In this document: piece by piece, positions 8,994 through 18,030 of the stretch
Numbering within the stretch: the first letter of the stretch is position 1
Layout: each line of letters opens with the position of its first letter
NCBI RefSeq assembly: GCF_963678425.1
Contig: NZ_OY782854.1
Span: 434,001-498,000, forward strand
Length of the DNA: 64,000 nucleotides
Source: an uncultured Bacteroides sp.
GTDB lineage: Bacteria > Bacteroidota > Bacteroidia > Bacteroidales > Bacteroidaceae
Direction of reading: 5' to 3'
Translations under genes and position numbers: made by a program
Notes under the pieces: generated by a model
The model's database searches: none
What the model was told of the DNA's origin: nothing
What the model saw: the letters and a program-made list of their open reading frames with translations, nothing else

Positions 8994-10573
8994 AAGGTTT
9001 ACTCACATCTATAATAACTGTACTTACTTTTACCGGACTACAGGCTCAGCCTCAGGCAGCAATGCCAAAGCTTGTTGTAAGCCTGACCGTTGATCAGTTG
9101 CGTACTGATTATATTGATGCTTTTTCTGCTCTTTACGGCGAAAAAGGCTTTAAACGTCTGTGGAAAGACGGAAGGGTATACCGGAATGCTGAGTTTAATT
9201 TTTCTAATCCTGACAAAGCTTCGTCAATAGCATCCATTTATACTGGTACATTTCCTACCATCCATGGTATCACTGGTGAACGATGGATGGATATTTCTAC
9301 CTTACGGGTAAAAAACAGTGTGGATGATCGTGATTTCATGGGCAATTATACCGATGAAATGTCTTCGGCTTCCCAGTTAATGGTTTCTACCCTTGGAGAT
9401 GAACTGAAAGTTGCTACTCAGGGGAAAGGCTTGGTTTATGCAATTGCTCCTTATCGCGAAGCTGCGGTTTTTGGTGCAGGACATGCAGGTAACGGAGCTT
9501 TTTGGCTGAATGATGATACTGGTAAATGGTGCGGAACTACCTATTATAGTGATTTTCCTTGGTTTGTAAGCCAATATAACGATCGGAAAGCGTTGGATTT
9601 TCGTATAAACGGAATGGTTTGGACTCCTTTCCGCCCCGTTTCCGAGTATAAGTATCTTAAATCTCAATGGGCACAGGAAACTTTTTCTTATAACTTTGAT
9701 GAAGCCAGGAAGAATAAGTTCCGGAAATTAAAGTCCAGCCCATATATGAACGAGGAAATTAATTATTTCCTTGAGGATATATTTACGAGCAGTGCTATAG
9801 GTCAGGATGAAACTCCTGATTTGCTAGCTTTGACTTACTATGCCGGTAATTATGATCACAAAAGCGTAAAAGAATGTGCTTTAGTGATGCAGGACACCTA
9901 TGTGCGATTGGATAAAAGCATTGGCGATCTTTTGGATCTTATTGACAGGAAAGTTGGATTAAACAATGTACTGTTTTGCATTACTTCTACCGGATATGTT
10001 GATGCTGAAGGACCTGAACCTGAAAGGTTCCGTATCCCCGGAGGTGAATTCTATTTAGATCGTTGTGCGGCTCTTCTTAATATGTACCTGATGGCTGTTT
10101 ATGGTGAAGGTCAGTATGTGGAAGCACATAATGATTTACAACTGTATTTAAACCATAAACTAATTGAGAAGAAACAACTGGACTTGAATGATGTGCTTGC
10201 CAAAGCCTCTGATTTCCTGATTCAGTTTAGTGGAGTGAAGGAAGTGTATACTTCTCATCGCTTGTTACTTGGAGCGTGGACTCCGGAAATTCAAAAGATA
10301 CGTAATGCATACAATCGTAGCCGTTCTGGTGATTTAACTCTTGATATTCTTCCAGGATGGACTGTTGTAAATGCAGATTCTCAATCAGAAAGTAAGGTTA
10401 TTCGTAAAGCTTATATCCCTTCTCCGCTGATCTTTTTAGGGGGAAATGTAAAGCCTGAAATTATAAATACTCCGGTCAATGTAGACTGTTTTGCACCAAC
10501 AGTAGCTCGATTCATGAGAATCAGAGCTCCCAATGGCTGCTCTTCTGCTCCTCTTGCAAATATATTCAGATAA
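8990..10573 (+). CDS. Alkaline-phosphatase-superfamily protein, probably catalytically dead
   Basis: A 527-residue secreted protein (signal peptide to about residue 20) with the overall PafA-type phosphatase layout: 'VVSLTVDQLRTDYIDAF' at the start, 'SIYTGTFPTIHGITGE', 'DTYVRLDKSIGDLLDLID' and 'SPLIFLGGNVKPE'. Compared with PafA-like enzymes, the nucleophile segment (T-x-x-G-H) reads K-A-S-S-I, the TADHG metal motif reads TSTGY, the DYVGH motif reads NYDHK, and the late His motif is absent. Only the first Asp remains, so metal binding and hydrolysis are unlikely. It starts inside the lnb stop codon (ATGA). A structural or regulatory role in the envelope is inferred. Confidence 0.75.
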   Translation: MKGLLTSIITVLTFTGLQAQPQAAMPKLVVSLTVDQLRTDYIDAFSALYGEKGFKRLWKDGRVYRNAEFNFSNPDKASSIASIYTGTFPTIHGITGERWMDISTLRVKNSVDDRDFMGNYTDEMSSASQLMVSTLGDELKVATQGKGLVYAIAPYREAAVFGAGHAGNGAFWLNDDTGKWCGTTYYSDFPWFVSQYNDRKALDFRINGMVWTPFRPVSEYKYLKSQWAQETFSYNFDEARKNKFRKLKSSPYMNEEINYFLEDIFTSSAIGQDETPDLLALTYYAGNYDHKSVKECALVMQDTYVRLDKSIGDLLDLIDRKVGLNNVLFCITSTGYVDAEGPEPERFRIPGGEFYLDRCAALLNMYLMAVYGEGQYVEAHNDLQLYLNHKLIEKKQLDLNDVLAKASDFLIQFSGVKEVYTSHRLLLGAWTPEIQKIRNAYNRSRSGDLTLDILPGWTVVNADSQSESKVIRKAYIPSPLIFLGGNVKPEIINTPVNVDCFAPTVARFMRIRAPNGCSSAPLANIFR

Positions 10574-10613
10574 AAAACTTCCGGCTTAAACGAAATAAGT
10601 CAGCATTTTGATG

Positions 10614-10621
10614 TAAATTTG
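10614..10621 (+). promoter_or_regulatory. -7 promoter element for secA
   Basis: TAAATTTG matches TAnnTTTG exactly, 46 bases before the secA ATG. It also covers the TTG codon at 10619, which argues against that upstream start. No clear -33 TTTG is seen at 19-21 bases. Confidence 0.6.
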
Positions 10622-10666
10622 CAACCTAAAAATAAGAATAATAATAAATTAACAATAAAAAGAAAA

Positions 10667-13600
10667 ATGGGATTTAATGAAATTTTAGGCTCTATCTTTG
10701 GTAATAAATCCAATCGGGATATGAAAGAGATCCAACCATGGGTAGATAAAATTAAAGCAGCGTATCCTGACGTTGCCCAACTGGATAATGACGGACTTCG
10801 TGCTAAAACGCAGGAACTAAAAAAATATATATCAGATTCAGCTGCTGAAGAAAAAGCGAAAATCGAGGAGTTGAAAGCTAGTGTGGAAACATTAGAGCTG
10901 GAAGAAAGAGAAGATTTGTTCTTAGAAATAGATAAATTGGAAAAGACTGTTCTCGATAAATATGAAACAGCTCTTGATGAAGTGCTTCCTGTGGCTTTCT
11001 CTATCGTGAAAGAAACAGCTAAAAGATTTTCTGAAAATGAAACTCTAGAGGTTACAGCTACTGACTTTGACCGTACATTGGCTACAACTAAAGATTTTGT
11101 TCACATTCAAGGTGATAAGGCTATTTATCAGAATCACTGGGTTGCCGGTGGTACTGAAATAATCTGGAATATGATTCATTATGATGTACAGCTCTTTGGT
11201 GGAGTGGTTCTTCATAAAGGAAAAATTTCGGAAATGGCTACTGGTGAAGGTAAAACTTTGGTGGCTACCTTACCGGTATTCCTTAATGCTTTGACCGGAA
11301 ACGGTGTGCATGTGATTACTGTCAATGACTATTTGTCAAAACGTGACTCTGAATGGATGGGACCTCTTTATATGTTCCACGGATTAAGTGTGGATTGTAT
11401 TGACAGGCATCAGCCTAATTCAGATGCTCGTCGCCAGGCATATCTTGCCGATATTACTTTCGGAACAAATAACGAATTTGGTTTCGACTACCTTCGTGAC
11501 AACATGGCAGTTAGTCCAAAGGACTTGGTGCAACGCGAACATAACTATGGTATTGTCGATGAGGTTGACTCTGTTTTGATTGATGATGCCCGTACTCCTC
11601 TTATTATTTCCGGTCCTATACCAAAGGGTGAAGAACAACTCTTTGAAGAATACCGTCCGGAAGTTGAAAAGCTGGTAAATATACAGAAAGTGTTAGCTAC
11701 AAAATATTTGTCTGATGCCAAACGATTGATTGCTTCCGAGGATAAAAAGGATCAGGAAGAAGGTTTCCTTGCATTGTTCCGCAGCCACAAAGCTTTGCCT
11801 AAGAATAAAGCGCTGATTAAATTCTTAAGTGAACCGGGAATTAAAGCTGGAATGCTGAAGACAGAAGAAATTTATATGGAGCAGAATAACAAGCGTATGC
11901 CTGAAGCTGTTGATCCATTATATTTTGTTATCGAAGAAAAAATGAACAGTGTAGATCTTACTGATAAAGGTGTGGATTTAATCACCGGAAACTCTGAAGA
12001 TCCTAAGTTGTTCGTTTTGCCGGATATCGCTTCTGAACTTTCTGCCCTTGAAAATGAAAATTTGTCTGATGAGGAAAAGCAGGTTAAGAAAGATGAACTG
12101 ATGACTAACTTTGCTATTAAGTCTGAACGTGTACATACAATCAACCAATTGCTTAAAGCATATACTATGTTTGAAAGGGATGATGAGTATGTAGTTATCG
12201 ATGGACAAGTGAAGATTGTTGATGAGCAGACTGGACGTATCATGGAGGGCCGTAGATATTCTGATGGTCTTCACCAGGCTCTTGAAGCTAAGGAACGCGT
12301 GAAAGTGGAAGCTGCTACACAAACATTTGCTACTATTACTTTACAGAACTACTTCCGTATGTATCACAAGCTTTCGGGTATGACCGGTACTGCCGAAACT
12401 GAAGCTGGTGAATTATGGGATATTTATAAACTCGATGTAGTGGTTATTCCAACTAACCGTCAGATTGTTCGTAAAGACCTTAACGACCGCGTATATAAGA
12501 CTAAACGTGAAAAATATAAAGCAGTAATTGAAGAAATAGAATCTTTGGTTAATGCAGGACGACCAGTATTGGTGGGTACTACATCTGTTGAGATCTCTGA
12601 GATGCTGAGCAAGATGCTTACTATGCGTAAGATTGAACACAATGTGTTGAATGCTAAACTTCATCAGAAAGAGGCAGAAATTGTGGCTCAGGCTGGTTTC
12701 AAAGGAATAGTAACCATTGCTACCAATATGGCCGGTCGTGGTACGGATATTAAGCTGAGTCCTGAAGTTAAGGCTGCAGGCGGTTTGGCTATTATCGGTA
12801 CTGAACGTCATGAATCTCGTCGTGTAGACCGTCAGTTGAGAGGTCGTGCAGGACGTCAGGGTGACCCGGGTTCTTCTGTATTCTTTGTTTCTTTGGAAGA
12901 CGATTTGATGCGTTTGTTCTCATCCGAACGTATTGCCGGAGTGATGGATAAATTAGGATTCAAAGAAGGAGAGATGATTGAACATAAGATGATCTCTAAT
13001 TCTATTGAACGTGCACAAAAGAAAGTAGAAGAAAACAACTTTGGTATTCGTAAACGTTTGCTGGAATATGATGACGTGATGAATAAACAACGTACTGTGG
13101 TTTATACCAAACGTCGCCACGCCTTGATGGGTGAACGTATCGGTATGGATATTGTGAATATGATCTGGGATCGCTGTGCTGATGCAATTGAAGGAAAAGA
13201 TTACGAAAATTCTAAAATGGAGATACTTCAGACATTTGCAATGGATATTCCTTATACTGAAGAAGAAGCCCGTAATGCAAAAGTTGAAAGATTAGTGGAT
13301 CGCACGTTTGATGCAGCGATGGCTAGCTTTAAACGGAGAACTGACCGTATGGCTCAGGTTGCCAATCCTGTTATCAGAAAGGTTTATGAGGAACAAGGTC
13401 AGCGTTTTGAGAACATTCTTATTCCTATTACAGACGGTAAACATACATATAATATCACTTGTAATCTGAAAGCAGCTTATGAGAATGGAAGTAAAGAGGC
13501 CGTAAAAGCGTATGAAAAAACAATCCTTCTTCATAATATTGATGAGTGTTGGAAAGAGAATCTGCGTGAGCTGGACGAACTGAAGCATTCTGTGCAAAAT

Positions 13601-13957
13601 GCCAGCTACGAACAAAAAGATCCGCTGTTGATTTATAAGCTTGAATCTGTGACTCTTTTTGATGATATGGTATCTAAAATAAATAACCAGACTGTTGCTT
13701 CTTTGATGCGTGGTAAGATTCCTTTCCAGGAGCCCGAAGAGGTAAAACAAGCTGCTCCTGAAGTACAACAGGATTACAGTAAGTATCGTGCAGAAAAGAC
13801 GGACTTGACTGATCCTAATCAGCAAGAAGCAGCTGAGAGAGATACTCGTGAAGTTAAAAGAGAGCCGATTCGGGTAGAAAAGACTGTAGGACGTAACGAT
13901 CTTTGTCCTTGTGGAAGTGGAAAGAAATATAAGAACTGCCACGGACGCGAAGCTTAA
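10667..13957 (+). CDS. secA: Preprotein translocase ATPase SecA
   Basis: A 1096-residue SecA, the motor that pushes preproteins through SecYEG. Walker A MATGEGKT lies near residue 190, the DEAD-like 'IVDEVDSVLIDDARTPLI' near 295, 'MAGRGTDIKL' and 'RQLRGRAGRQGDPG' in the second motor domain, and a C-terminal zinc motif CPCGSGKKYKNCHG near 1080 for SecB or ribosome contact. The protein is longer than E. coli SecA (901), as usual in Bacteroidetes. An in-frame TTG at 10619 would add 16 residues, but it lies in the -7 element; the ATG followed by GFNEILGSIFGNK is the conserved start. A strong terminator follows. Confidence 0.97.
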   Translation: MGFNEILGSIFGNKSNRDMKEIQPWVDKIKAAYPDVAQLDNDGLRAKTQELKKYISDSAAEEKAKIEELKASVETLELEEREDLFLEIDKLEKTVLDKYETALDEVLPVAFSIVKETAKRFSENETLEVTATDFDRTLATTKDFVHIQGDKAIYQNHWVAGGTEIIWNMIHYDVQLFGGVVLHKGKISEMATGEGKTLVATLPVFLNALTGNGVHVITVNDYLSKRDSEWMGPLYMFHGLSVDCIDRHQPNSDARRQAYLADITFGTNNEFGFDYLRDNMAVSPKDLVQREHNYGIVDEVDSVLIDDARTPLIISGPIPKGEEQLFEEYRPEVEKLVNIQKVLATKYLSDAKRLIASEDKKDQEEGFLALFRSHKALPKNKALIKFLSEPGIKAGMLKTEEIYMEQNNKRMPEAVDPLYFVIEEKMNSVDLTDKGVDLITGNSEDPKLFVLPDIASELSALENENLSDEEKQVKKDELMTNFAIKSERVHTINQLLKAYTMFERDDEYVVIDGQVKIVDEQTGRIMEGRRYSDGLHQALEAKERVKVEAATQTFATITLQNYFRMYHKLSGMTGTAETEAGELWDIYKLDVVVIPTNRQIVRKDLNDRVYKTKREKYKAVIEEIESLVNAGRPVLVGTTSVEISEMLSKMLTMRKIEHNVLNAKLHQKEAEIVAQAGFKGIVTIATNMAGRGTDIKLSPEVKAAGGLAIIGTERHESRRVDRQLRGRAGRQGDPGSSVFFVSLEDDLMRLFSSERIAGVMDKLGFKEGEMIEHKMISNSIERAQKKVEENNFGIRKRLLEYDDVMNKQRTVVYTKRRHALMGERIGMDIVNMIWDRCADAIEGKDYENSKMEILQTFAMDIPYTEEEARNAKVERLVDRTFDAAMASFKRRTDRMAQVANPVIRKVYEEQGQRFENILIPITDGKHTYNITCNLKAAYENGSKEAVKAYEKTILLHNIDECWKENLRELDELKHSVQNASYEQKDPLLIYKLESVTLFDDMVSKINNQTVASLMRGKIPFQEPEEVKQAAPEVQQDYSKYRAEKTDLTDPNQQEAAERDTREVKREPIRVEKTVGRNDLCPCGSGKKYKNCHGREA

Positions 13958-13974
13958 ATATTAAATAGAAAAAG

Positions 13975-14020
13975 AAACTCCCCGGAATGAATTTAAAATT
14001 CTTTCGGGGAGTTTTTTTTT
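13975..14020 (+). terminator. Rho-independent terminator after secA
   Basis: A 10-bp perfect stem, AAACTCCCCG (13975-13984) with CGGGGAGTTT (14005-14014), followed by an unbroken T-run to 14020. It lies 18 bases after the secA stop codon. Confidence 0.92.
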
Positions 14021-14912
14021 ATCTTATACGAAAGTATACATAAATGTTTTTAGTGCAAAAATCTTGCAGATATGATAAATAAGAATCTTCTTAAAGATCA
14101 AAGGAGTTTCTTTTCAGTGAGAATTCAGACTCTTGCTGTAGGCGCTTAACAAGGAAATACAAAACCGGCCTGAATAAAGCTGATTCTTTTTAAATAATTA
14201 AGGACGCTGGATGTATATTTTATACCTATATTTATAACCCCACGATTTTGTACTGGCAGACACTGATTATTAAATAGTTACCCATTGAAAATAAAATACC
14301 TGGACAAATGATTCAGTTATAAGTAGCCTCTTTTTTGGCAGTGTTTTTTGAATTTTGGTACCTGTTGTCCATTGTATTTATCATTATGATTATTCTTAAC
14401 CATTTTTTATAAAGCGTTTTAAATAAATAATTGTTATAATTATTTTGTGGGTTTGCTTTTATAAACTGATCATTCATTGTCTTTGCAAACTAAGGTTTAA
14501 ATGGTCTGAAACTCCTTGCAGGAAGGCTTTAAACGTCTTGACACTTTCTGAAAACATCAAGACTTATTCTTCAATATCACTTGAGGCTTTCAGAGAGATT
14601 ATCCGGCAACTATTCTTAATCGTCTTTTTTGAAAAAAATAATTGGTGTATCATTCAGATTTATTCTCCAATGATTCTTATTTATAGGAGAGTGATTTTTA
14701 TTTATTGGCGAATAAAATCAAATAATTCAGCAATTCTGACCTTTACTGGAATGGGTTTCTATGGGAGTGTGAAATGTCTTTCTTCTTTTTCAGGATGCAA
14801 AAATAATGATTCTAACATTATCCCCCAAGAATATTGACCGAGCCGTGGTTTGGTTCATTTCAGAAACCGGATAGGAAAAGAGGGATTGAGGAATCTCCAG
14901 GATGAGTCAAAT
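14021..14912. other. Gene-poor stretch between secA and secG
   Basis: About 890 AT-rich bases between two terminators. The longest plus-strand frame (14445-14837, 130 codons) shows no family motif, no good start context and an unusual composition rich in Ile, Phe and Cys, so I do not call it a gene. It could be remnant sequence. No tRNA, long repeat or insertion-sequence end was recognised here. Confidence 0.5.
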
Positions 14913-14956
14913 AAAAAAGAGGCAGTCCGCTTTTAGGAACTGCCTCTTTTATTTTA
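14913..14956 (-). terminator. Rho-independent terminator after secG
   Basis: AAAAGAGGCAGT (14915-14926) pairs with ACTGCCTCTTTT (14939-14950), a 12-bp stem with a T-run on the minus strand. It sits 15 bases past the secG stop and closes the sigma-54 activator-lptE-TPR-secG unit. Confidence 0.9.
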
Positions 14957-14970
14957 TAGTCGAATATTTT

Positions 14971-15378
14971 TTACTTTGCTGGTTGAGCTGGTGTTTGTGC
15001 CGGAGCAGCTTCTTTAGGAGCAGCATTACCTGCAGGTGCAGCAGCTGGAGTAGTTCCTGTTTTAGGTGTTTCAAAACCAGCCGGGGTATTCATTGGATTT
15101 GTTTTTTCCTCTTTCTGAGCCTCTTCCAGAATTGCAGAACCTTCTGTACTTGTAGTAGTAGGAACAATGTAAGAAGTGACAATACTTAATACTACGATAG
15201 CAGCAGCTAATCCCCATGTTGCTTTTTCAAGGAAATCGGTTGTTTTACGAACACCCATGATCTGATTGGAAGAAGAAAAGCCAGAAGAGAGGCCTCCACC
15301 TTTCGAATTTTGTATCAAAACAATAAAGCACAATAGTATTGCTGTGATAACAATTAAGATAATTAAAAATAAATACAT
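14971..15378 (-). CDS. secG: Preprotein translocase subunit SecG
   Basis: A 135-residue SecG with two transmembrane segments (about 2-22 and 55-75) around the conserved 'VLIQNSKGGGLSSGF' loop. SecG stabilises the SecYEG channel. The C-terminal third is a Pro/Ala/Thr-rich tail (residues about 90-135), longer than in E. coli and common in Bacteroidetes. It is the last gene of the minus-strand unit; secA lies nearby on the opposite strand. Confidence 0.95.
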   Translation of the reverse strand: MYLFLIILIVITAILLCFIVLIQNSKGGGLSSGFSSSNQIMGVRKTTDFLEKATWGLAAAIVVLSIVTSYIVPTTTSTEGSAILEEAQKEEKTNPMNTPAGFETPKTGTTPAAAPAGNAAPKEAAPAQTPAQPAK

Positions 15379-15382
15379 CTTG

Positions 15383-16162
15383 TTATTTTGATTTAGCGTT
15401 AATAATCAATTTCTCTAAAAATCTAATTTGGTCTGCAAAGTAAGCATTTTTTTTTGGATATTTCAAACTTAATTTTTTAATTATTTCAAGTGCCTTGGAA
15501 TATCTTTGCTGTTTTACATATATTTTGGCTAAAGTCTCCGTAAAGTAGCTTTCATCGTCCTCATTTTCATCCAAAACGGGTTCTTCCAGTTGGGGCGTTT
15601 CTTCATCTCTTTCCTCTGGTATCTGTAATTTTATAGCATTCTCATTTTCAGCTTTTTCAATAAATCCGTCAATTAGTTCCTGCCCACGTAATTTGGGAGT
15701 TGGTTGTACTTCTTTTTCGGCTGATTTATCCTGACTGGCTGTACTGTCTTCCTGAAGAAGATAAGATGTATAATCTGATGTTAGGTCAAATTCCATTTTT
15801 ATTGCATGAGGTTCCTCAGGCATGGATGTAAGAAAAGAGTCTATGAGCGATAATGTCCTGTCTAAATTCGGTTCATCTTTCATTAAAGGAGCAGGCTCCT
15901 CTTTTTTCTTTATTGGTTCGATGAAGAATCTATTCCCTTCAATCATGTTGAAAAGAATGCGACGGTCGGCCACATAAAGAGCCGCTTTACGTAACTCTTG
16001 TCCAAAAGCAATATCGTGAAGCAGATATAAGTTCTTCAGATAAAGCAGTCGGGCGGATTGAAAGTATGGATAACGTGCCAGCAATGTTCTCAGCTCGTAA
16101 AGTGTTTCTCTATTCAGATTTTCAGGATGAGAAATCCATTGTTGTAGGTTTTGAGCATTCAT
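15383..16162 (-). CDS. Conserved TPR-type protein of unknown function
   Basis: A 259-residue, mainly helical and acidic protein without signal peptide. Helical repeats are seen at the start ('LYELRTLLARYPYFQSARLL') and at the end ('LAKIYVKQQRYSKALEIIKK', a clear TPR unit near 215-250), joined by a charged linker (about 95-200). It lies 4 bases from secG and 5 bases from lptE, so it is cotranscribed with export genes; I infer a role near the cell envelope or secretion. No catalytic motif. Confidence 0.75.
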   Translation of the reverse strand: MNAQNLQQWISHPENLNRETLYELRTLLARYPYFQSARLLYLKNLYLLHDIAFGQELRKAALYVADRRILFNMIEGNRFFIEPIKKKEEPAPLMKDEPNLDRTLSLIDSFLTSMPEEPHAIKMEFDLTSDYTSYLLQEDSTASQDKSAEKEVQPTPKLRGQELIDGFIEKAENENAIKLQIPEERDEETPQLEEPVLDENEDDESYFTETLAKIYVKQQRYSKALEIIKKLSLKYPKKNAYFADQIRFLEKLIINAKSK

Positions 16163-16167
16163 TGAGA

Positions 16168-16689
16168 TTACCAGTTTGCTGCCGTTGCGTTAAATATCTG
16201 TTCTGTTATTTCTTTTGTCATCTCTGCAATTAACTGATCTTGTACAGCTGTCAGCATTTGAGTGGAATCATAATTCCGAAAGGCAGTAAATTGTTGCTCA
16301 ATATCTTCTGTATGATTTTTATTGTTTACAAAGCGTACGTTGACAGTGATGCGAAGTTCAGTTTCTGATGCAAAACCGTCGGCCTTTACAGTTTTGTTTA
16401 ATTGTTGGTAGCCGGTTATTTCTCCTTCTATAGTCATGTCACCGGAGCGGGGTACAAGGCGGAGACGTGTTTGGCGTACAAAGATATCTTTCAAGTCATC
16501 GTTGAATTTTGTAGCCAAAGGAGCATATACATAGTCGGACTTAATAGGGAAATCAGCAATGCTGATCGTCTTCGTTTTTTCATAGTTAATCGAAGTACCA
16601 GTAAACTTGTAAGATACGCTGCATGAATTCACTAGTAATAGCAGTGAAAGTAAAGCTAACAGTTGTTTCGACTTAGTTATCCAATCCAT
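16168..16689 (-). CDS. lptE: LPS assembly lipoprotein LptE
   Basis: A 173-residue lipoprotein: hydrophobic N-terminus ending in the lipobox LLVNSC, then 'SVSYKFTGTSINYEKTKTI' and 'VRQTRLRLVPRSGDMTIEGE', the typical LptE-family pattern in Bacteroidetes. LptE plugs the LptD barrel at the outer membrane in LPS insertion. The start overlaps the sigma-54 activator gene by 17 bases. Together with lptC at 4.3 kb it gives two LPS transport parts in this window. Confidence 0.9.
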   Translation of the reverse strand: MDWITKSKQLLALLSLLLLVNSCSVSYKFTGTSINYEKTKTISIADFPIKSDYVYAPLATKFNDDLKDIFVRQTRLRLVPRSGDMTIEGEITGYQQLNKTVKADGFASETELRITVNVRFVNNKNHTEDIEQQFTAFRNYDSTQMLTAVQDQLIAEMTKEITEQIFNATAANW

Positions 16690-17893
16690 ATTCTTTTATT
16701 TTTCTGTATAGTGTTCGCTCAGAGATATTTAAATCTTTGGCTGCATTTTTGCGTTTTCCGTGATGTTTATCCAGTGCTTTTCTAATCATTTCTTTTTCAA
16801 GATCGTCTAAAGAAAGAGATTCCTCAACATATTCTTCAGTATCCTGAATATCTTCTTCTTCCTGAATAGGATGTGATGTAGGAATGTTATTAGAAGGAAG
16901 ATTAATAGTCGGTACATTGTTAACCACAGATTGAGGAGTTACTACTGGTTGTTGCTTGTCCGTCATAATCTCATGCACTAGTTTCTTTAATTCCGTTACA
17001 TCCTGCCGCATATCGAACAGTACCTGATAAAGAATCTCCCGCTCACTTTCAAAAGTTTTGTGTTGCTTATTTCCTCCAAAAATCATAGGTAGTTTTTCTT
17101 GCTGCTGATGAGGCAGATATGTTTGGAGTATTGCAGGGGTAATTTCCCGGTTTGTCTCAATGATCGATATTTGTTCAGTAATATTTTTTAGTTGGCGGAC
17201 ATTGCCTGGCCACGGATATGTTACCAATGCTCTTTTAGCTTCTTCTGATAACTGGATGGCGGGCATCCGGTATTTTTCAGCAAAGTCTGAAGCAAATTTA
17301 CGGAATAAAAGCACAATGTCTTCAGGACGCTCACGTAAGGCAGGAATCTGTATTGGAACAGTGTTTAACCGATAATACAAATCTTCCCGGAATTTTCCGG
17401 AAGAAATAGCTTCGCTAAGGTTCACATTTGTTGCCGCAACAATGCGCACATCCGTCTTTTGTACTTTAGATGATCCTACTTTAATAAATTCCCCGCTTTC
17501 AAGTACCCGCAACAGGCGCGCCTGTGTAGGAAGAGGAAGTTCGCCTACTTCGTCCAGAAATATAGTTCCACCATCTGCTTCTCCGAAATAACCTTTACGT
17601 TCACCGATAGCCCCGGTAAATGCCCCTTTTTCGTGTCCAAAAAGTTCTGAATCAATCGTTCCTTCAGGAATAGCTCCGCAGTTAACAGCGATGTATTGTC
17701 CGTGCTTGCGACGGCTATGCTGATGTATAATCTGAGGAAAACTTTCCTTACCAACACCACTTTCTCCGGTGATAAGTACGGATAAGTCGGTAGGTGCCAC
17801 CTGAATGGCAATATCAATTGCTCTGTTCAGTGTTTCTGTGTTACCGATAATGCCGAATCGTTGCTTTACTTGCTGTATCTCAGATCTAGTCAT
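16673..17893 (-). CDS. Sigma-54-dependent transcriptional activator (no receiver domain)
   Basis: A 406-residue bacterial enhancer-binding protein. The AAA+ domain starts almost at the N-terminus: Walker A GESGVGKE (43-50), the sigma-54 contact loop GAFTGA (90-95), Walker B GGTIFLDE (108-115). A linker with a Gln/Pro-rich segment (about 300-350) leads to a Fis-type helix-turn-helix (about 365-405, 'RKNAAKDLNISERTLYRKIK'). There is no sensory domain, so it may be controlled by level or by a partner protein. It overlaps lptE by 17 bases, suggesting a link to envelope stress or secretion. Confidence 0.92.
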   Translation of the reverse strand: MTRSEIQQVKQRFGIIGNTETLNRAIDIAIQVAPTDLSVLITGESGVGKESFPQIIHQHSRRKHGQYIAVNCGAIPEGTIDSELFGHEKGAFTGAIGERKGYFGEADGGTIFLDEVGELPLPTQARLLRVLESGEFIKVGSSKVQKTDVRIVAATNVNLSEAISSGKFREDLYYRLNTVPIQIPALRERPEDIVLLFRKFASDFAEKYRMPAIQLSEEAKRALVTYPWPGNVRQLKNITEQISIIETNREITPAILQTYLPHQQQEKLPMIFGGNKQHKTFESEREILYQVLFDMRQDVTELKKLVHEIMTDKQQPVVTPQSVVNNVPTINLPSNNIPTSHPIQEEEDIQDTEEYVEESLSLDDLEKEMIRKALDKHHGKRKNAAKDLNISERTLYRKIKEYGLDN

Positions 17894-17911
17894 ATTCCTT
17901 TAATTATATGA

Positions 17912-17919
17912 CAAAATTA
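17912..17919 (-). promoter_or_regulatory. -7 promoter element for the sigma-54 activator operon
   Basis: The minus strand reads TAATTTTG, an exact match to TAnnTTTG, 18 bases before the start codon at 17893. The -33 box is not obvious. Confidence 0.5.
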
Positions 17920-17959
17920 CAAATTAGTTTCGACAGAACAAGCAGTTTTGGCAGAAATA

Positions 17960-18010
17960 AGGTTAAAAAAGAAAGGCAGATAATGCTTGTTCTACACTAT
18001 CCGCCTTTAT
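17960..18010 (-). terminator. Rho-independent terminator after the inositol-lipid operon
   Basis: On the minus strand AAAGGCGGATA (18009-17999) pairs with TATCTGCCTTT (17982-17972) with a single G-T wobble, followed by a T-rich run. It ends the run that finishes with myo-inositol-phosphate synthase, and separates it from the sigma-54 activator. Confidence 0.85.
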
Positions 18011-18030
18011 TATAATAATCGAATAAATTA

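Noticed and set aside
10619..10666. Extended SecA start at TTG
   Set aside because: The TTG lies in the -7 promoter element and the conserved SecA N-terminus begins at ATG 10667.
11420..13942. Several antisense frames inside secA
   Set aside because: They mirror the codon pattern of secA and show no family features.
14445..14837. 130-codon frame between secA and secG
   Set aside because: No recognisable domain or start signal; composition rich in Ile, Phe and Cys fits translated AT-rich noncoding DNA.
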